A stretch of 20,730 nt of DNA from Syntrophaceae bacterium UBA5619 (GTDB taxonomy: Bacteria; Desulfobacterota; Syntrophia; Syntrophales; UBA5619): assembly GCA_002424545.1 (NCBI GenBank), contig DIKL01000003.1, positions 2,173-22,902 on the forward strand, in the 5' to 3' direction. The notes beneath the pieces were generated by a model. It saw only the letters and a list, made by a program, of their open reading frames with translations, had not been told where the DNA came from and ran no database searches. Made by a program: the position numbers and the translations under genes. Below, one piece after another: positions 1 through 6,322 of the stretch (positions are counted from its first letter, which is position 1; every line of letters starts with the position of its first letter).

Positions 1-385
1 GCAGGAATCCGAGATTCATCCGGATCAGATCGCCCGCCTTGGCTGTCGCTCCGGCCGGGTCTCCCCGGTGGATCCAGGCGCATCCTTCGCGGATGTCGAT
101 CAACCGGACACGGGATCGGTCGCCGTCGCAGGCCACCGACAGCGTCGTGACGACATCGCCGGCCTTCCCGTAAGGAGAACAGGCCGCAACCAGAATCCGG
201 TCGGCGCCGCTGTCCTCAAAGGACTGGAGCATCGCCGCGCGGTCTTCGGGCAGACAGAGCGTATCGCGCGTTTCGACGGCGACGACACCCTCCTCACGGC
301 CGATCTTCTCCCCCAGGGCCGAAAAATCCACTGTCGTCTGAATCCGTCCGCAGCAGCGGCAGAGAAACACCATCACGCCCGGCAT
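1..385 (-). CDS. HdrA N-terminal-domain-like protein (partial, 3' end outside window)
   Basis: About 128 residues are visible, starting at ATG 385-383, and the frame is still open at the left edge. A strong AAGGAGG lies 4 nt before the ATG and supports this start. The start overlaps the end of the preceding HdrA-like gene by 13 nt, so the two are translationally linked. The protein opens with MPGVMVFLCRCCG, later has LCLPEDR, VAACSPYGK and DIREGCAWIH, and then an ATAKAGDLIRM segment. These match, in order, the N-terminal domain of heterodisulfide reductase subunit A (FLCHCG, MCSDPG, ASCSPR, NIREHCSWVH and ATEKAKDLVRM in typical HdrA). In canonical HdrA this domain precedes the FAD domain in one chain; here it is a downstream gene. 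It could be a free-standing domain, or the start of a second full HdrA or HdrA/MvhD fusion. The family call is fairly sure; the full architecture is unknown. Confidence 0.75.
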   Translation of the reverse strand, partial: MPGVMVFLCRCCGRIQTTVDFSALGEKIGREEGVVAVETRDTLCLPEDRAAMLQSFEDSGADRILVAACSPYGKAGDVVTTLSVACDGDRSRVRLIDIREGCAWIHRGDPAGATAKAGDLIRMNLGFL

Positions 386-1593
386 GGTCCCTCCTTGTCG
401 CGGCTTATGGCCATCATCGCCGCCGCCGATCCCTGCCAGGCCGATTGCGCCACGTCCGCAGGTTCGGCGGCAAAGCCGCAGGCTTCGGCCGGAGGTTCCG
501 CGCCGCTTCCGTACCGATCCCCGACGGAGGGCCGCAGGTTCCCGTTGAGGACCACCATGTCGAAGCGGCGGATCTCCCGTTTCTGCGTCAAGGTATCCTC
601 GAATTTCACGGCGATGCCGCCACCGGGCAGCGGATGGATCAGCCCCGGACGCCCCCGGACGAGGCGCACGCCGGCCCTGTCCTCTGCCCGCCGGGAATAG
701 GCGTAGTAGTCCCGTCCCACGGTGCGGAGGTCCGTATAGAAGATGCAGCAGTCGATGCCGGGGTCCCGGCGCTTCACCCAGGAGGATTGCTTGAGGGCGT
801 GCATGCAGCAGACCGCCGAGCACCAGGGGAGCAGCCGGTCGTCCCGGGCGCCGCTGCACTGGACGAAGGCGATGGTCGCGGGCCTGCCGCCGCCGGATTT
901 GCGGACGATGCGGCCGTTGTTGGGACCCGCCTCCGCCGTCCAGGCCTCGAACTCCAGAGAAGTCATGATGTCCGGGTGGAGCCCGTAGCCGAATTCAGGC
1001 AGCGGTTTGAGGTCGGCTTCGATAAAGCCGGCCGCCCGGATGACCTGGCCGACCTTCAGGGTCTCTCTTTCCTCATCCCGGGCAAGGTCGATCGCCGCGC
1101 TGGGGCAAACCCCGACGCAGCTTCCGCACCGGTTGCAGAGATCCCTGTCGATCCGGAAGGAGGGAGGATAGACGTGTTCGCCAAGCGGTTTGACGGCCCC
1201 CGGGGCGCAGGCATCGAAACACGCGCCGCAGCCGATGCAGCGCTCAGGCGCAATGAGGGGGGGCTCCGTCCGGATCGTTGCGAGGCTTCCCTCCCCGGTC
1301 GCCTCCAGCGACTCGATATGCGAGGAAAGATGAACGGTGACCCGGGAATCGATTTGCAGACGGCGAATATCCGTCCAGAGAGGGCAGAAGGCGCAGTGGT
1401 CCGTGGGATAGATCTTGTCGAGGTTCAGCACCTGCCCGCCGAGATGGTTGGAGCGCTCGATCAGATGAACGCGGCGGCCTGCGGCGGCCAGATCGAGGCC
1501 GGCCGTAATCCCGGCCGTACCGCCGCCCTCGATCAGAACGGGCAGCGTGTCCGATGCGGCTTGTCGAGGAGTCCGGGAAAGAACGGATGTCAT
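373..1593 (-). CDS. HdrA-like FAD and iron-sulfur electron-transfer protein
   Basis: The 406-residue protein starts at ATG 1593, preceded by AGGAGG and 3 nt after the stop of the NapG-like gene. A dinucleotide-binding loop GGGTAG is at residues 23-28 and LIERSNHLGGQ follows, as in HdrA and related thioredoxin-reductase-fold flavoproteins. Two [4Fe-4S] motifs are inserted: C119/C122/C125/C129 and C153/C156/C159/C163. Further HdrA hallmarks are IAFVQCSGARD (C246) and the C258/C262/C263 group in PWCSAVCCMHALKQ. Canonical HdrA is about 650 residues and carries an extra N-terminal Fe-S domain of roughly 140 residues. That part is missing here and appears to be encoded by the next gene (1-385). By family knowledge it would pass electrons between ferredoxin-type carriers and a partner, possibly with flavin bifurcation. 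Inference from the operon: it links the AOR module to a cytoplasmic electron carrier. Confidence 0.85.
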   Translation of the reverse strand: MTSVLSRTPRQAASDTLPVLIEGGGTAGITAGLDLAAAGRRVHLIERSNHLGGQVLNLDKIYPTDHCAFCPLWTDIRRLQIDSRVTVHLSSHIESLEATGEGSLATIRTEPPLIAPERCIGCGACFDACAPGAVKPLGEHVYPPSFRIDRDLCNRCGSCVGVCPSAAIDLARDEERETLKVGQVIRAAGFIEADLKPLPEFGYGLHPDIMTSLEFEAWTAEAGPNNGRIVRKSGGGRPATIAFVQCSGARDDRLLPWCSAVCCMHALKQSSWVKRRDPGIDCCIFYTDLRTVGRDYYAYSRRAEDRAGVRLVRGRPGLIHPLPGGGIAVKFEDTLTQKREIRRFDMVVLNGNLRPSVGDRYGSGAEPPAEACGFAAEPADVAQSAWQGSAAAMMAISRDKEGPCRA

Positions 1594-1596
1594 CGT

Positions 1597-2292
1597 CTAT
1601 TCCTCCTCCTCTTTCCACAGACCGTAATGCTCGGCCAGCGATTTCACCCGGAATTCGAACCAGTCGAGAAACTCCCGTTCGTTCTCGCCGCCCGTCCGGT
1701 CTTCGGGGCGGACCAGGAACCGCTCTTTCGGCGGCTCGAATCGTCTTACCTTGTCGTAGACGACGGAGATCGACCGAACCGGCTTGACCGGGCAGCGCCG
1801 CTCGCAGGCGCCGCAGCCGTTGCAGTTCGCCTCGACGACGATCGGATTCTTCTTCGCGTCCAGTTCGATCGCCTTGTACCGGCAGGCCTTGAAACATTTT
1901 TCGCAGGCCTCCCGGCCGGACCACTGCAGACAGGTCCGGCGGTCGATCACGGCATTGCCGATATCCATCTCGGCCTTGGCGATCTTCTGGATGGCGCCCG
2001 TCGGGCAGATCTGGATGCACTCCATACACATGCTGCACTGCTTCACGTCGAGAACGGGCGTTCCGACGTTCGCCAGGCCGGTCCGGACGGACGCCGGATG
2101 GAGCGCGCTGACCGGGCAGATGTCGATACACTGGTAACAGCGGGCGCAGGCCTTGAGGAACTCCGGTTCGACCAGCGCCCCCGGCGGGCGCGGCAGCGCC
2201 TGGGCGCCGCCGACCCGAATCAGGCCGAAAGCGGTTCCCGAAACAGCCCCGGCAACGACGATCCGGAGCATATCCCGGCGGGAAAAAGGCAT
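1597..2292 (-). CDS. NapG-like ferredoxin, four [4Fe-4S] motifs, Tat signal
   Basis: A 231-residue protein with start ATG 2292, preceded by GAGG 4 nt upstream. The N-terminus FSRRDMLRIVVAGAVSG is a twin-arginine signal with a hydrophobic stretch to about residue 32, so the mature part is expected on the periplasmic face, cleaved or anchored. Four cysteine groups follow: C49/52/55/59, C86/89/92/96, C121/130/133/137 (with a wide C-x8-C spacing) and C157/160/163/167. This layout is that of NapG/MauM-type polyferredoxins, which relay electrons between a quinol-side partner and a terminal enzyme. It lies downstream of the AOR gene beyond two hairpins and directly before the HdrA-like gene. The ending is acidic (KEEEE). 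Ferredoxin identity is certain; its partner is inferred. Confidence 0.88.
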   Translation of the reverse strand: MPFSRRDMLRIVVAGAVSGTAFGLIRVGGAQALPRPPGALVEPEFLKACARCYQCIDICPVSALHPASVRTGLANVGTPVLDVKQCSMCMECIQICPTGAIQKIAKAEMDIGNAVIDRRTCLQWSGREACEKCFKACRYKAIELDAKKNPIVVEANCNGCGACERRCPVKPVRSISVVYDKVRRFEPPKERFLVRPEDRTGGENEREFLDWFEFRVKSLAEHYGLWKEEEE

Positions 2293-2310
2293 AAAACCTC
2301 AACCATCAAA

Positions 2311-2356
2311 ATGATCGGGGATTCTCCGCGGTCAGCCACCGAAAATCCCCGATCAT
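2311..2356 (-). other. Inverted repeat (hairpin 2) between AOR and NapG-like genes
   Basis: A perfect 13-bp inverted repeat has arms ATGATCGGGGATT at 2311-2323 and its complement at 2344-2356. The 20-nt loop contains a small CGGT/ACCG stem of its own. It lies just upstream of the ribosome site of the NapG-like gene, in the transcript made on the minus strand. It has no T-run, so a terminator is unlikely; RNA protection, processing or protein binding are options. Confidence 0.6.
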
Positions 2357-2364
2357 TCTTTAAA

Positions 2365-2403
2365 GGGACAGGGGCGGGATTCTGTAATTCCCGCCCCTGT
2401 CCC
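2365..2403 (-). terminator. Strong GC-rich hairpin just after the AOR gene
   Basis: A perfect 15-bp inverted repeat (GGGACAGGGGCGGGA at 2365-2379, complement at 2389-2403) with a 9-nt loop begins 6 nt after the AOR stop codon in the transcript. It is followed on the minus strand only by TTTAAAGA, so the T-tract is short. It could be a partial intrinsic terminator that lowers expression of the three downstream genes, or a 3'-stabilising hairpin. The structure is certain, the function is not. Confidence 0.5.
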
Positions 2404-2409
2404 CATACC

Positions 2410-4227
2410 TTACAGGCTCTTCCTGGCCGTCTGGATGTCGTCGATCAGGTAGTCCAGACCGAGGGACTTGAGCGTCGCCTCCGTTGGAATCCCCTTTTCA
2501 TCCCAACCGAAAAGCTTGTAATAGGAGTCGTGCATCTTTTTCTCGTCTTCCGCCGTGAAGATCGCCCCCTTCTTGGGACCCTCGGGCAGCGGTTCCGTCA
2601 GGAAACGCTTGTGCAGCCGATCGTCCTTGCTGCTGATCCCTTCGCGGACGTTGAAGCAGCGCTCCGTCGTGATGATGCGCCGCGCTGTGACCCAGTACTC
2701 CTGGTCCGTCATGTCCCAACCGCAGAGCGGGTTGAGCATGTTGACGACGACGCCCGGCGTCTCCTTCAGCCACGGAACGCCGCCGACGAAGGAACACATG
2801 CAGAGCGAGTTGATCATCGCCCAGCGGGCGCCGAGGTCGGCGCTGTCGCCTTCGTGATGGTCTCCGCCGCACTGGCCCATCGCGTAGCTGTAGGCACGGG
2901 CCTTGTCGCCCCGCGGATCGTGGGCGGCGATCTCCTTGCCCTTCACCTGGACGGCCCAGGCTTCCGACCCCTTGCCGATCTCCTGGGACATCTTCTTGAC
3001 GCCCTTGGAGAGAAGCTTGCCGGCCTTGCCCTCCTTGTAGGCGATCTTGCGGATCAGTTGCATATAAGCGTCGGCGCTCCCCCACTTGACATTGATTCCA
3101 TCGAGATCGGCCGCCTTCAGCACGCCCCGGTCGACGCACTCCGTCGTGAAGGCCAGAACGCCGCCGGTGGAAATCGAATCGAGTCCCATTGCATCGCAGA
3201 GCTCGATCAGGGCCATCATGCCCGAGAAGTCCTTCATCATCAGGTTGCTGCCCAAAAGACCGCCGGTCTCGTACTCGGGTCCTTCGGCAATCAGGCCCCG
3301 GTACTTGCCGTCGCGGATGACGCCCAGCTTCATGCAGTGGACCGGGCAGTTGTTGCACGCCACGTGCCGCTTCCAGAAGGTCCGGGCCGCCTGCTCGCCG
3401 CCGAGATGTTCGATATCGGGATACCAGGTCGTCTGGAAGTTCTTGGTGATGAGCGACCCGCTGACCCAGTTTTTCAGTTCGAGCAGACCGCCGGTTCCCC
3501 AGCGTTTGATCCCCTGCCAGGCCTCACGGTCCACGTTGTACTGCAGAGAGAGTTTTGCCGCTTCGGTGAACTTCACCGGATCGACGGTCGGCACCGCCTT
3601 GGTCCCGCGAACGCTGATGGCCTTGAGCTTCTTGTTTCCCATCAGCGCGCCGGTGCTGGTCCGCGCCGCCGCGCGGGTCCGTTCGACAATCACGGCCGCA
3701 TAGGGGACCATATTCTCGCCGGCCGGACCGATGATGGCCGTCCGGGCATACGGATCCTTCATCTCCTTGAGAATCATCTCTTCGGCCGTTTCCGTATCCT
3801 TGCCCCACATCTTGGAGGCATCCCTGATTTCAACCTTGTCGTCCTTGATCGAAAGCCAGACCGGTTTTTTCGATTTTCCCTTGATGTAGATGCCGTCCCA
3901 GCCGGCCCATTTGATCTCGTTGCCGAAATGGCCGCCCACCTCGGCATGGCTGATCAAACCCGTATAGACGCTCTGGTTTACGAAGCTCGCCCGCGTGGAT
4001 GGGCAGAAGGTGCCGTTCAGGGGACCGGGACCGATGAAAAGGAAGCTGTCCTCGGCCCAGGGATCGTGATGCGCCTTGTACTCCGACGTCAGATAGTGCG
4101 CGCCCAGTCCTGAGCCGCCGATAAATTTGCGTGCCGTCTCGTCGGAGAGCTCACGCGTTTTGATCTCGCCCTTGCTCAAATCCACTTCCAGAACTTTCCC
4201 GAAATATCCGCCTTTGGGTGCTGTCAT
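2410..4227 (-). CDS. Aldehyde:ferredoxin oxidoreductase family tungsten/molybdenum enzyme
   Basis: The 605-residue protein matches the usual AOR length. I place the start at ATG 4227 because GGAGG lies 8 nt before it; a GTG nine bases earlier would overlap that Shine-Dalgarno. The N-terminal GGYFGKVLEVDLSKGEI and FIGGSGLGA, and GPGPLNGTFCPSTRA near residue 70, are typical of the AOR pterin-binding fold. The [4Fe-4S] ligands are C291/C294/C298 in CNNCPVHC plus a distal Cys at 476 or 478 (SLCMC). HDPRG at 446-450 is the conserved metallopterin-contact motif. The family oxidises aldehydes to acids (or the reverse) with ferredoxin, or acts as the BamB subunit of class II benzoyl-CoA reductase; E. 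coli YdhV is a relative of unknown substrate. No signal peptide is seen. The partner ferredoxin gene ends 5 nt upstream. The substrate cannot be read from sequence. Confidence 0.93.
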   Translation of the reverse strand: MTAPKGGYFGKVLEVDLSKGEIKTRELSDETARKFIGGSGLGAHYLTSEYKAHHDPWAEDSFLFIGPGPLNGTFCPSTRASFVNQSVYTGLISHAEVGGHFGNEIKWAGWDGIYIKGKSKKPVWLSIKDDKVEIRDASKMWGKDTETAEEMILKEMKDPYARTAIIGPAGENMVPYAAVIVERTRAAARTSTGALMGNKKLKAISVRGTKAVPTVDPVKFTEAAKLSLQYNVDREAWQGIKRWGTGGLLELKNWVSGSLITKNFQTTWYPDIEHLGGEQAARTFWKRHVACNNCPVHCMKLGVIRDGKYRGLIAEGPEYETGGLLGSNLMMKDFSGMMALIELCDAMGLDSISTGGVLAFTTECVDRGVLKAADLDGINVKWGSADAYMQLIRKIAYKEGKAGKLLSKGVKKMSQEIGKGSEAWAVQVKGKEIAAHDPRGDKARAYSYAMGQCGGDHHEGDSADLGARWAMINSLCMCSFVGGVPWLKETPGVVVNMLNPLCGWDMTDQEYWVTARRIITTERCFNVREGISSKDDRLHKRFLTEPLPEGPKKGAIFTAEDEKKMHDSYYKLFGWDEKGIPTEATLKSLGLDYLIDDIQTARKSL

Positions 4228-4232
4228 CGTGA

Positions 4233-4961
4233 TCACCTCCCCTTCCCGGATTTGCCGGCGACGACCCTGTCGCCTTTGCTGGGATAGAACAGCAGATCCA
4301 TCATGTCCTCAGCGGCCTTGACCGGTTTCACGTTCCGGTAGGCCAGATTGACCCCGAAGCCCATCGTATTGGCCACCAGGCAGGGACCCTGGGGCTTGCC
4401 CGACTGCTGCAGGCACGCCTTCACGCACTCCGGATCGCCGCCGCACATGTCGCACATCAGAGGCAGACCCGTATCCGGATTGGACCGCACATACGCCGCG
4501 GGACAGGCCTCCTGGCACTTCATGCATTTCTCGCCGATGCAGGTCTTCTCGTTGAGGATAATCCCGTTGCTCTTGGGATCCACGGTGAGCGATTTGGGGT
4601 TTGTCGGACAGGCCGCGACGCATGGATGGTCGTCGCAGTGCCAGCAGATCACGGGGATGTCCACGACCCCTTTGTGTTTGAGGACATGAATCCGCGCCAC
4701 CGACGGCCGGACGACGCCCTCATGTTTGATGTTGCAGGCGTACTCGCAAGCGCGGCACCCCGTGCAGTTCTGCCGCTCGGCGAACAGGTAGCGCTGCACG
4801 ACCTTCGGCGCTTCCGCCGCCTTGACCTCCTTCGGTCTGACGCCGCCGCCGATGGTGGCCAGCGCAATCGCCCCGCCCGCCGTGATCGCCGCTCCCTTGA
4901 GGAAGCCGCGGCGCGACGTCTCCTTGTTGACGATCTCGGGAATCTTGACCTCTTCTTTCAT
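4233..4961 (-). CDS. Tat-exported four-cluster ferredoxin subunit (DmsB/HybA-like)
   Basis: A 242-residue protein with start ATG 4961, chosen because GGAGG lies 6 nt upstream and the Tat signal begins right after it; the frame extends further upstream, but only as a shadow over the cytochrome gene. The twin-arginine motif SRRGFLK is at residues 16-22, followed by a hydrophobic Ala/Gly-rich segment and a likely cleavage region near KAAEA (about 47-51). Cysteine sets are C66/69/72/76, C106/109/114/118, C141/146/149/153 and C170/173/179/183, the four-cubane pattern of electron-transfer subunits in DMSO-reductase-type and hydrogenase complexes. It sits 25 nt after the cytochrome gene and 5 nt before the AOR gene. 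Oddity: AOR enzymes usually have cytoplasmic ferredoxin partners, so an exported one raises the question of where the complex sits. Confidence 0.9.
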   Translation of the reverse strand: MKEEVKIPEIVNKETSRRGFLKGAAITAGGAIALATIGGGVRPKEVKAAEAPKVVQRYLFAERQNCTGCRACEYACNIKHEGVVRPSVARIHVLKHKGVVDIPVICWHCDDHPCVAACPTNPKSLTVDPKSNGIILNEKTCIGEKCMKCQEACPAAYVRSNPDTGLPLMCDMCGGDPECVKACLQQSGKPQGPCLVANTMGFGVNLAYRNVKPVKAAEDMMDLLFYPSKGDRVVAGKSGKGR

Positions 4962-4986
4962 AGAAACCTCCATTGTTAATGTACGT

Positions 4987-5478
4987 CTATTTAAGTTTGC
5001 TTGAATAAACGTAGTCGTTGGACTTCTGAGCCGCATGGCAGCGGATGCATTCGTCGATCTTGCCCTCCTCGACCACTTTGCCGTCCGGCGTGTACTGCGC
5101 CCAGAACCAGTCCCCGTCCTTGGGGTTGTACCCCTTGATCTTGTACATGATGCCGATGAATTCGAGTTTCTTCTGAGCATTGAAGTTGTCGATGATCACC
5201 AACGACTCCACCGGCAGCTTCCCCTTCTTGGCGGCGATGCCCTTGAGGGCCGCATCGTTCACGTAGACATTCAGCAGCGCGCCGTGCGGATCGACGCCCC
5301 GGTGCATCGGTTTGGTATCGGGCCACATCTTCCACTTTTTGGCGTAGTCCGCTTTCTTGATAAAATCCCAGACGGCGGCGCCGTTGGGTGCGAGCTTGGT
5401 CTGCGCCGAAACCCAACCCGCAAAGGCAATGGAGACGGCAATAAAGATGACCGCCAGGACAATTGTACGTCTTTTCAT
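4987..5478 (-). CDS. Secreted cytochrome P460-like monohaem c-type cytochrome
   Basis: A 163-residue protein with start ATG 5478 behind GGAGG at 6 nt spacing. Residues 1-25 form a Sec signal peptide (KRR, then a hydrophobic core, ending near VSAQ). The mature protein has the cytochrome P460-type features HGALLNVYVND, a central FIGIMYKIKGYNPKDGDWFWAQY region and a C-terminal CIRCH haem-attachment site (C144 to H148). Members of this family are periplasmic; the best known oxidise hydroxylamine or nitric oxide, and many in anaerobes have no assigned role. It is the first gene of the AOR operon. ResB/ResC, needed to attach its haem, is encoded nearby on the opposite strand. The family call is good; the role as electron partner is inferred. 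Confidence 0.8.
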   Translation of the reverse strand: MKRRTIVLAVIFIAVSIAFAGWVSAQTKLAPNGAAVWDFIKKADYAKKWKMWPDTKPMHRGVDPHGALLNVYVNDAALKGIAAKKGKLPVESLVIIDNFNAQKKLEFIGIMYKIKGYNPKDGDWFWAQYTPDGKVVEEGKIDECIRCHAAQKSNDYVYSSKLK

Positions 5479-5528
5479 GAGATTCCTCCGTAATGATCGG
5501 TATGGATGAAGTGCGGAAGCGGTAGAAC

Positions 5529-5633
5529 AGGTTGGTGAAACGGCATGTTGGGGCTCGGAAACATCCTTAATAACCTTTACGCAGCCTGACGAACCGCTGT
5601 CCGTCTTCTTCGGTTAAGGCTCCCTCTTGGAGC
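5529..5633 (-). ncRNA. Structured 5' leader of the cytochrome/AOR operon (riboswitch candidate)
   Basis: In the transcript predicted to start near 5630 the first bases form a GCTCC/GGAGC hairpin (5633-5629 with 5623-5619). Next come an AACCG/CGGTT pairing (5615-5611 with 5596-5592) and a nested pair of helices: AGGTT 5576-5572 with AACCT 5533-5529, enclosing ATGTT 5564-5560 with AACAT 5549-5545. The last loop is TCCGAGCCCC. About 50 nt then separate this from the start codon. Since the operon encodes a tungsten/molybdenum-cofactor enzyme, a Moco/tungsten-cofactor riboswitch is the obvious candidate, but I could not match the published consensus from memory. The pairings are seen; the function is conjecture. 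Confidence 0.35.
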
Positions 5634-5636
5634 GGC

Positions 5637-5665
5637 AGACTATCCGACCCCCGTCGTCCTGTCAA
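5637..5665 (-). promoter_or_regulatory. Probable sigma-70 promoter of the cytochrome/AOR operon
   Basis: On the minus strand a consensus TTGACA (5665-5660) is followed, after exactly 17 bp, by TAGTCT (5642-5637), a weak -10. Initiation about 7 nt on would place the 5' end at the first hairpin of the leader, leaving an untranslated region of about 150 nt. A weak -10 next to a perfect -35 is compatible with an activated promoter. Confidence 0.5.
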
Positions 5666-5696
5666 GCGATAATTTCAAAATAATGGAACGATATCA

Positions 5697-5719
5697 ATAT
5701 ATTATGTCATTTAATACAT
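5697..5719. promoter_or_regulatory. AT-rich imperfect inverted repeat, candidate operator
   Basis: ATATATT (5697-5703) and AATACAT (5713-5719) are inverted-repeat arms with 6 of 7 matches, 9 nt apart, in an AT-rich block inside otherwise GC-rich DNA. It lies just upstream of the -35 of the ModE-like gene and about 30 bp upstream of the -35 of the AOR operon, a fitting place for one regulator to act on both. It only loosely resembles the TATAT/TAYAT half-sites of ModE operators. Confidence 0.3.
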
Positions 5720-5724
5720 ATGTC

Positions 5725-5753
5725 TTGCCAAGCATAACGCGATTTGCTAAATT
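5725..5753 (+). promoter_or_regulatory. Probable promoter of the ModE-like regulator gene
   Basis: TTGCCA (5725-5730) and TAAATT (5748-5753) are separated by 17 bp and lie about 45 bp before the ATG at 5799. The rest of the 5479-5798 gap holds the divergent promoter, the leader and the candidate operator described separately. Confidence 0.45.
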
Positions 5754-5798
5754 TACTGAAATCGATCCCCATCTACAGGTTCGAAGAAGGGCGGCGAC

Positions 5799-6116
5799 AT
5801 GGAAATCAAGCACAAGATCTGGCTGGAAAAAGATGGAGAGGTGCTCTTCGGACCCGGGAGGGATATCCTGCTGAAGGCCATCGACCAATGCCATAGTCTC
5901 AACGCGGCGGCAAAAAAGCTGGATATGTCCTACCGTGCCGCGTGGGGTCGCGTGAAGGCCTCCGAGAAGCGTCTCGGGATGAAACTCGTAGCGAACGAAC
6001 CCGGACGAACCGGCATGCATCTCACGGAGGAGGCGAAGAAAATGATCCGCCGGTTCGATCAACTGGACGAGAAGATATCCTCCCTGCTGGAAGAAGCGAA
6101 CCGCGATCTTCCCTGA
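5799..6116 (+). CDS. ModE-type winged-helix regulator, DNA-binding domain only
   Basis: A 105-residue protein. The sequence SLNAAAKKLDMSYRAAWGRVKASEKRLG (about 34-61) is the LysR-like helix-turn-helix of ModE N-terminal domains; GEVLFGPGRDILLKAID before it and the GRTGMHLTEEAKKMIRRF wing after it also fit. Full ModE is about 260 residues with two C-terminal Mop/TOBE domains that bind molybdate or tungstate; those are absent, so ligand sensing, if any, is by another route. It is transcribed divergently from the cytochrome/AOR operon, whose key enzyme needs a Mo/W pterin, which makes it the likely regulator of that operon (inference). The Shine-Dalgarno is weak (AAGGG about 9 nt upstream). Confidence 0.85.
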   Translation: MEIKHKIWLEKDGEVLFGPGRDILLKAIDQCHSLNAAAKKLDMSYRAAWGRVKASEKRLGMKLVANEPGRTGMHLTEEAKKMIRRFDQLDEKISSLLEEANRDLP

Positions 6117-6209
6117 ATCCATTTTCCCAAGAACCTCATCCTTGGCAACTCCCCTTTTTCGTGTTAGAAACCGCCCGACGGAAGTCACGCTCGCGATCCT
6201 TCGACCAGC

Positions 6210-6247
6210 GCCGGCCTGACGGGCAACCGAGGCAAGCAGAGGCCGGC
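6210..6247. other. Inverted repeat in the gap before resB
   Basis: GCCGGCCT at 6210-6217 is perfectly complementary to AGGCCGGC at 6240-6247 with a 22-nt loop. It lies within the 206-nt gap between the regulator gene and resB. There is no T-run on either side. It may be a leader structure of resB or simple chance in GC-rich DNA. I see no other clear signal in this gap. Confidence 0.35.
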
Positions 6248-6322
6248 CCATGCAAAAATCTCCTTGATATTTTGATCGGAAGACGGATCAGCGCGATTTT
6301 CGAACGGCGAAAGAAAACACCT

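Noticed and set aside
445..4113. A very long open frame (over 1,200 codons) on the plus strand opposite the AOR and Fe-S genes
   Set aside because: It is antisense to three genes with clear family motifs. Its translation is rich in Arg, Asp, Gly, Pro and His with no domain, as expected from the opposite strand of GC-rich coding DNA.
6118..6163. Possible terminator after the ModE-like gene (CCAAG/CTTGG stem and a later CTTTTT)
   Set aside because: The stem is only 5 bp with a 9-nt loop, and the T-run is more than 10 nt from the stem, so it does not meet the form of an intrinsic terminator.
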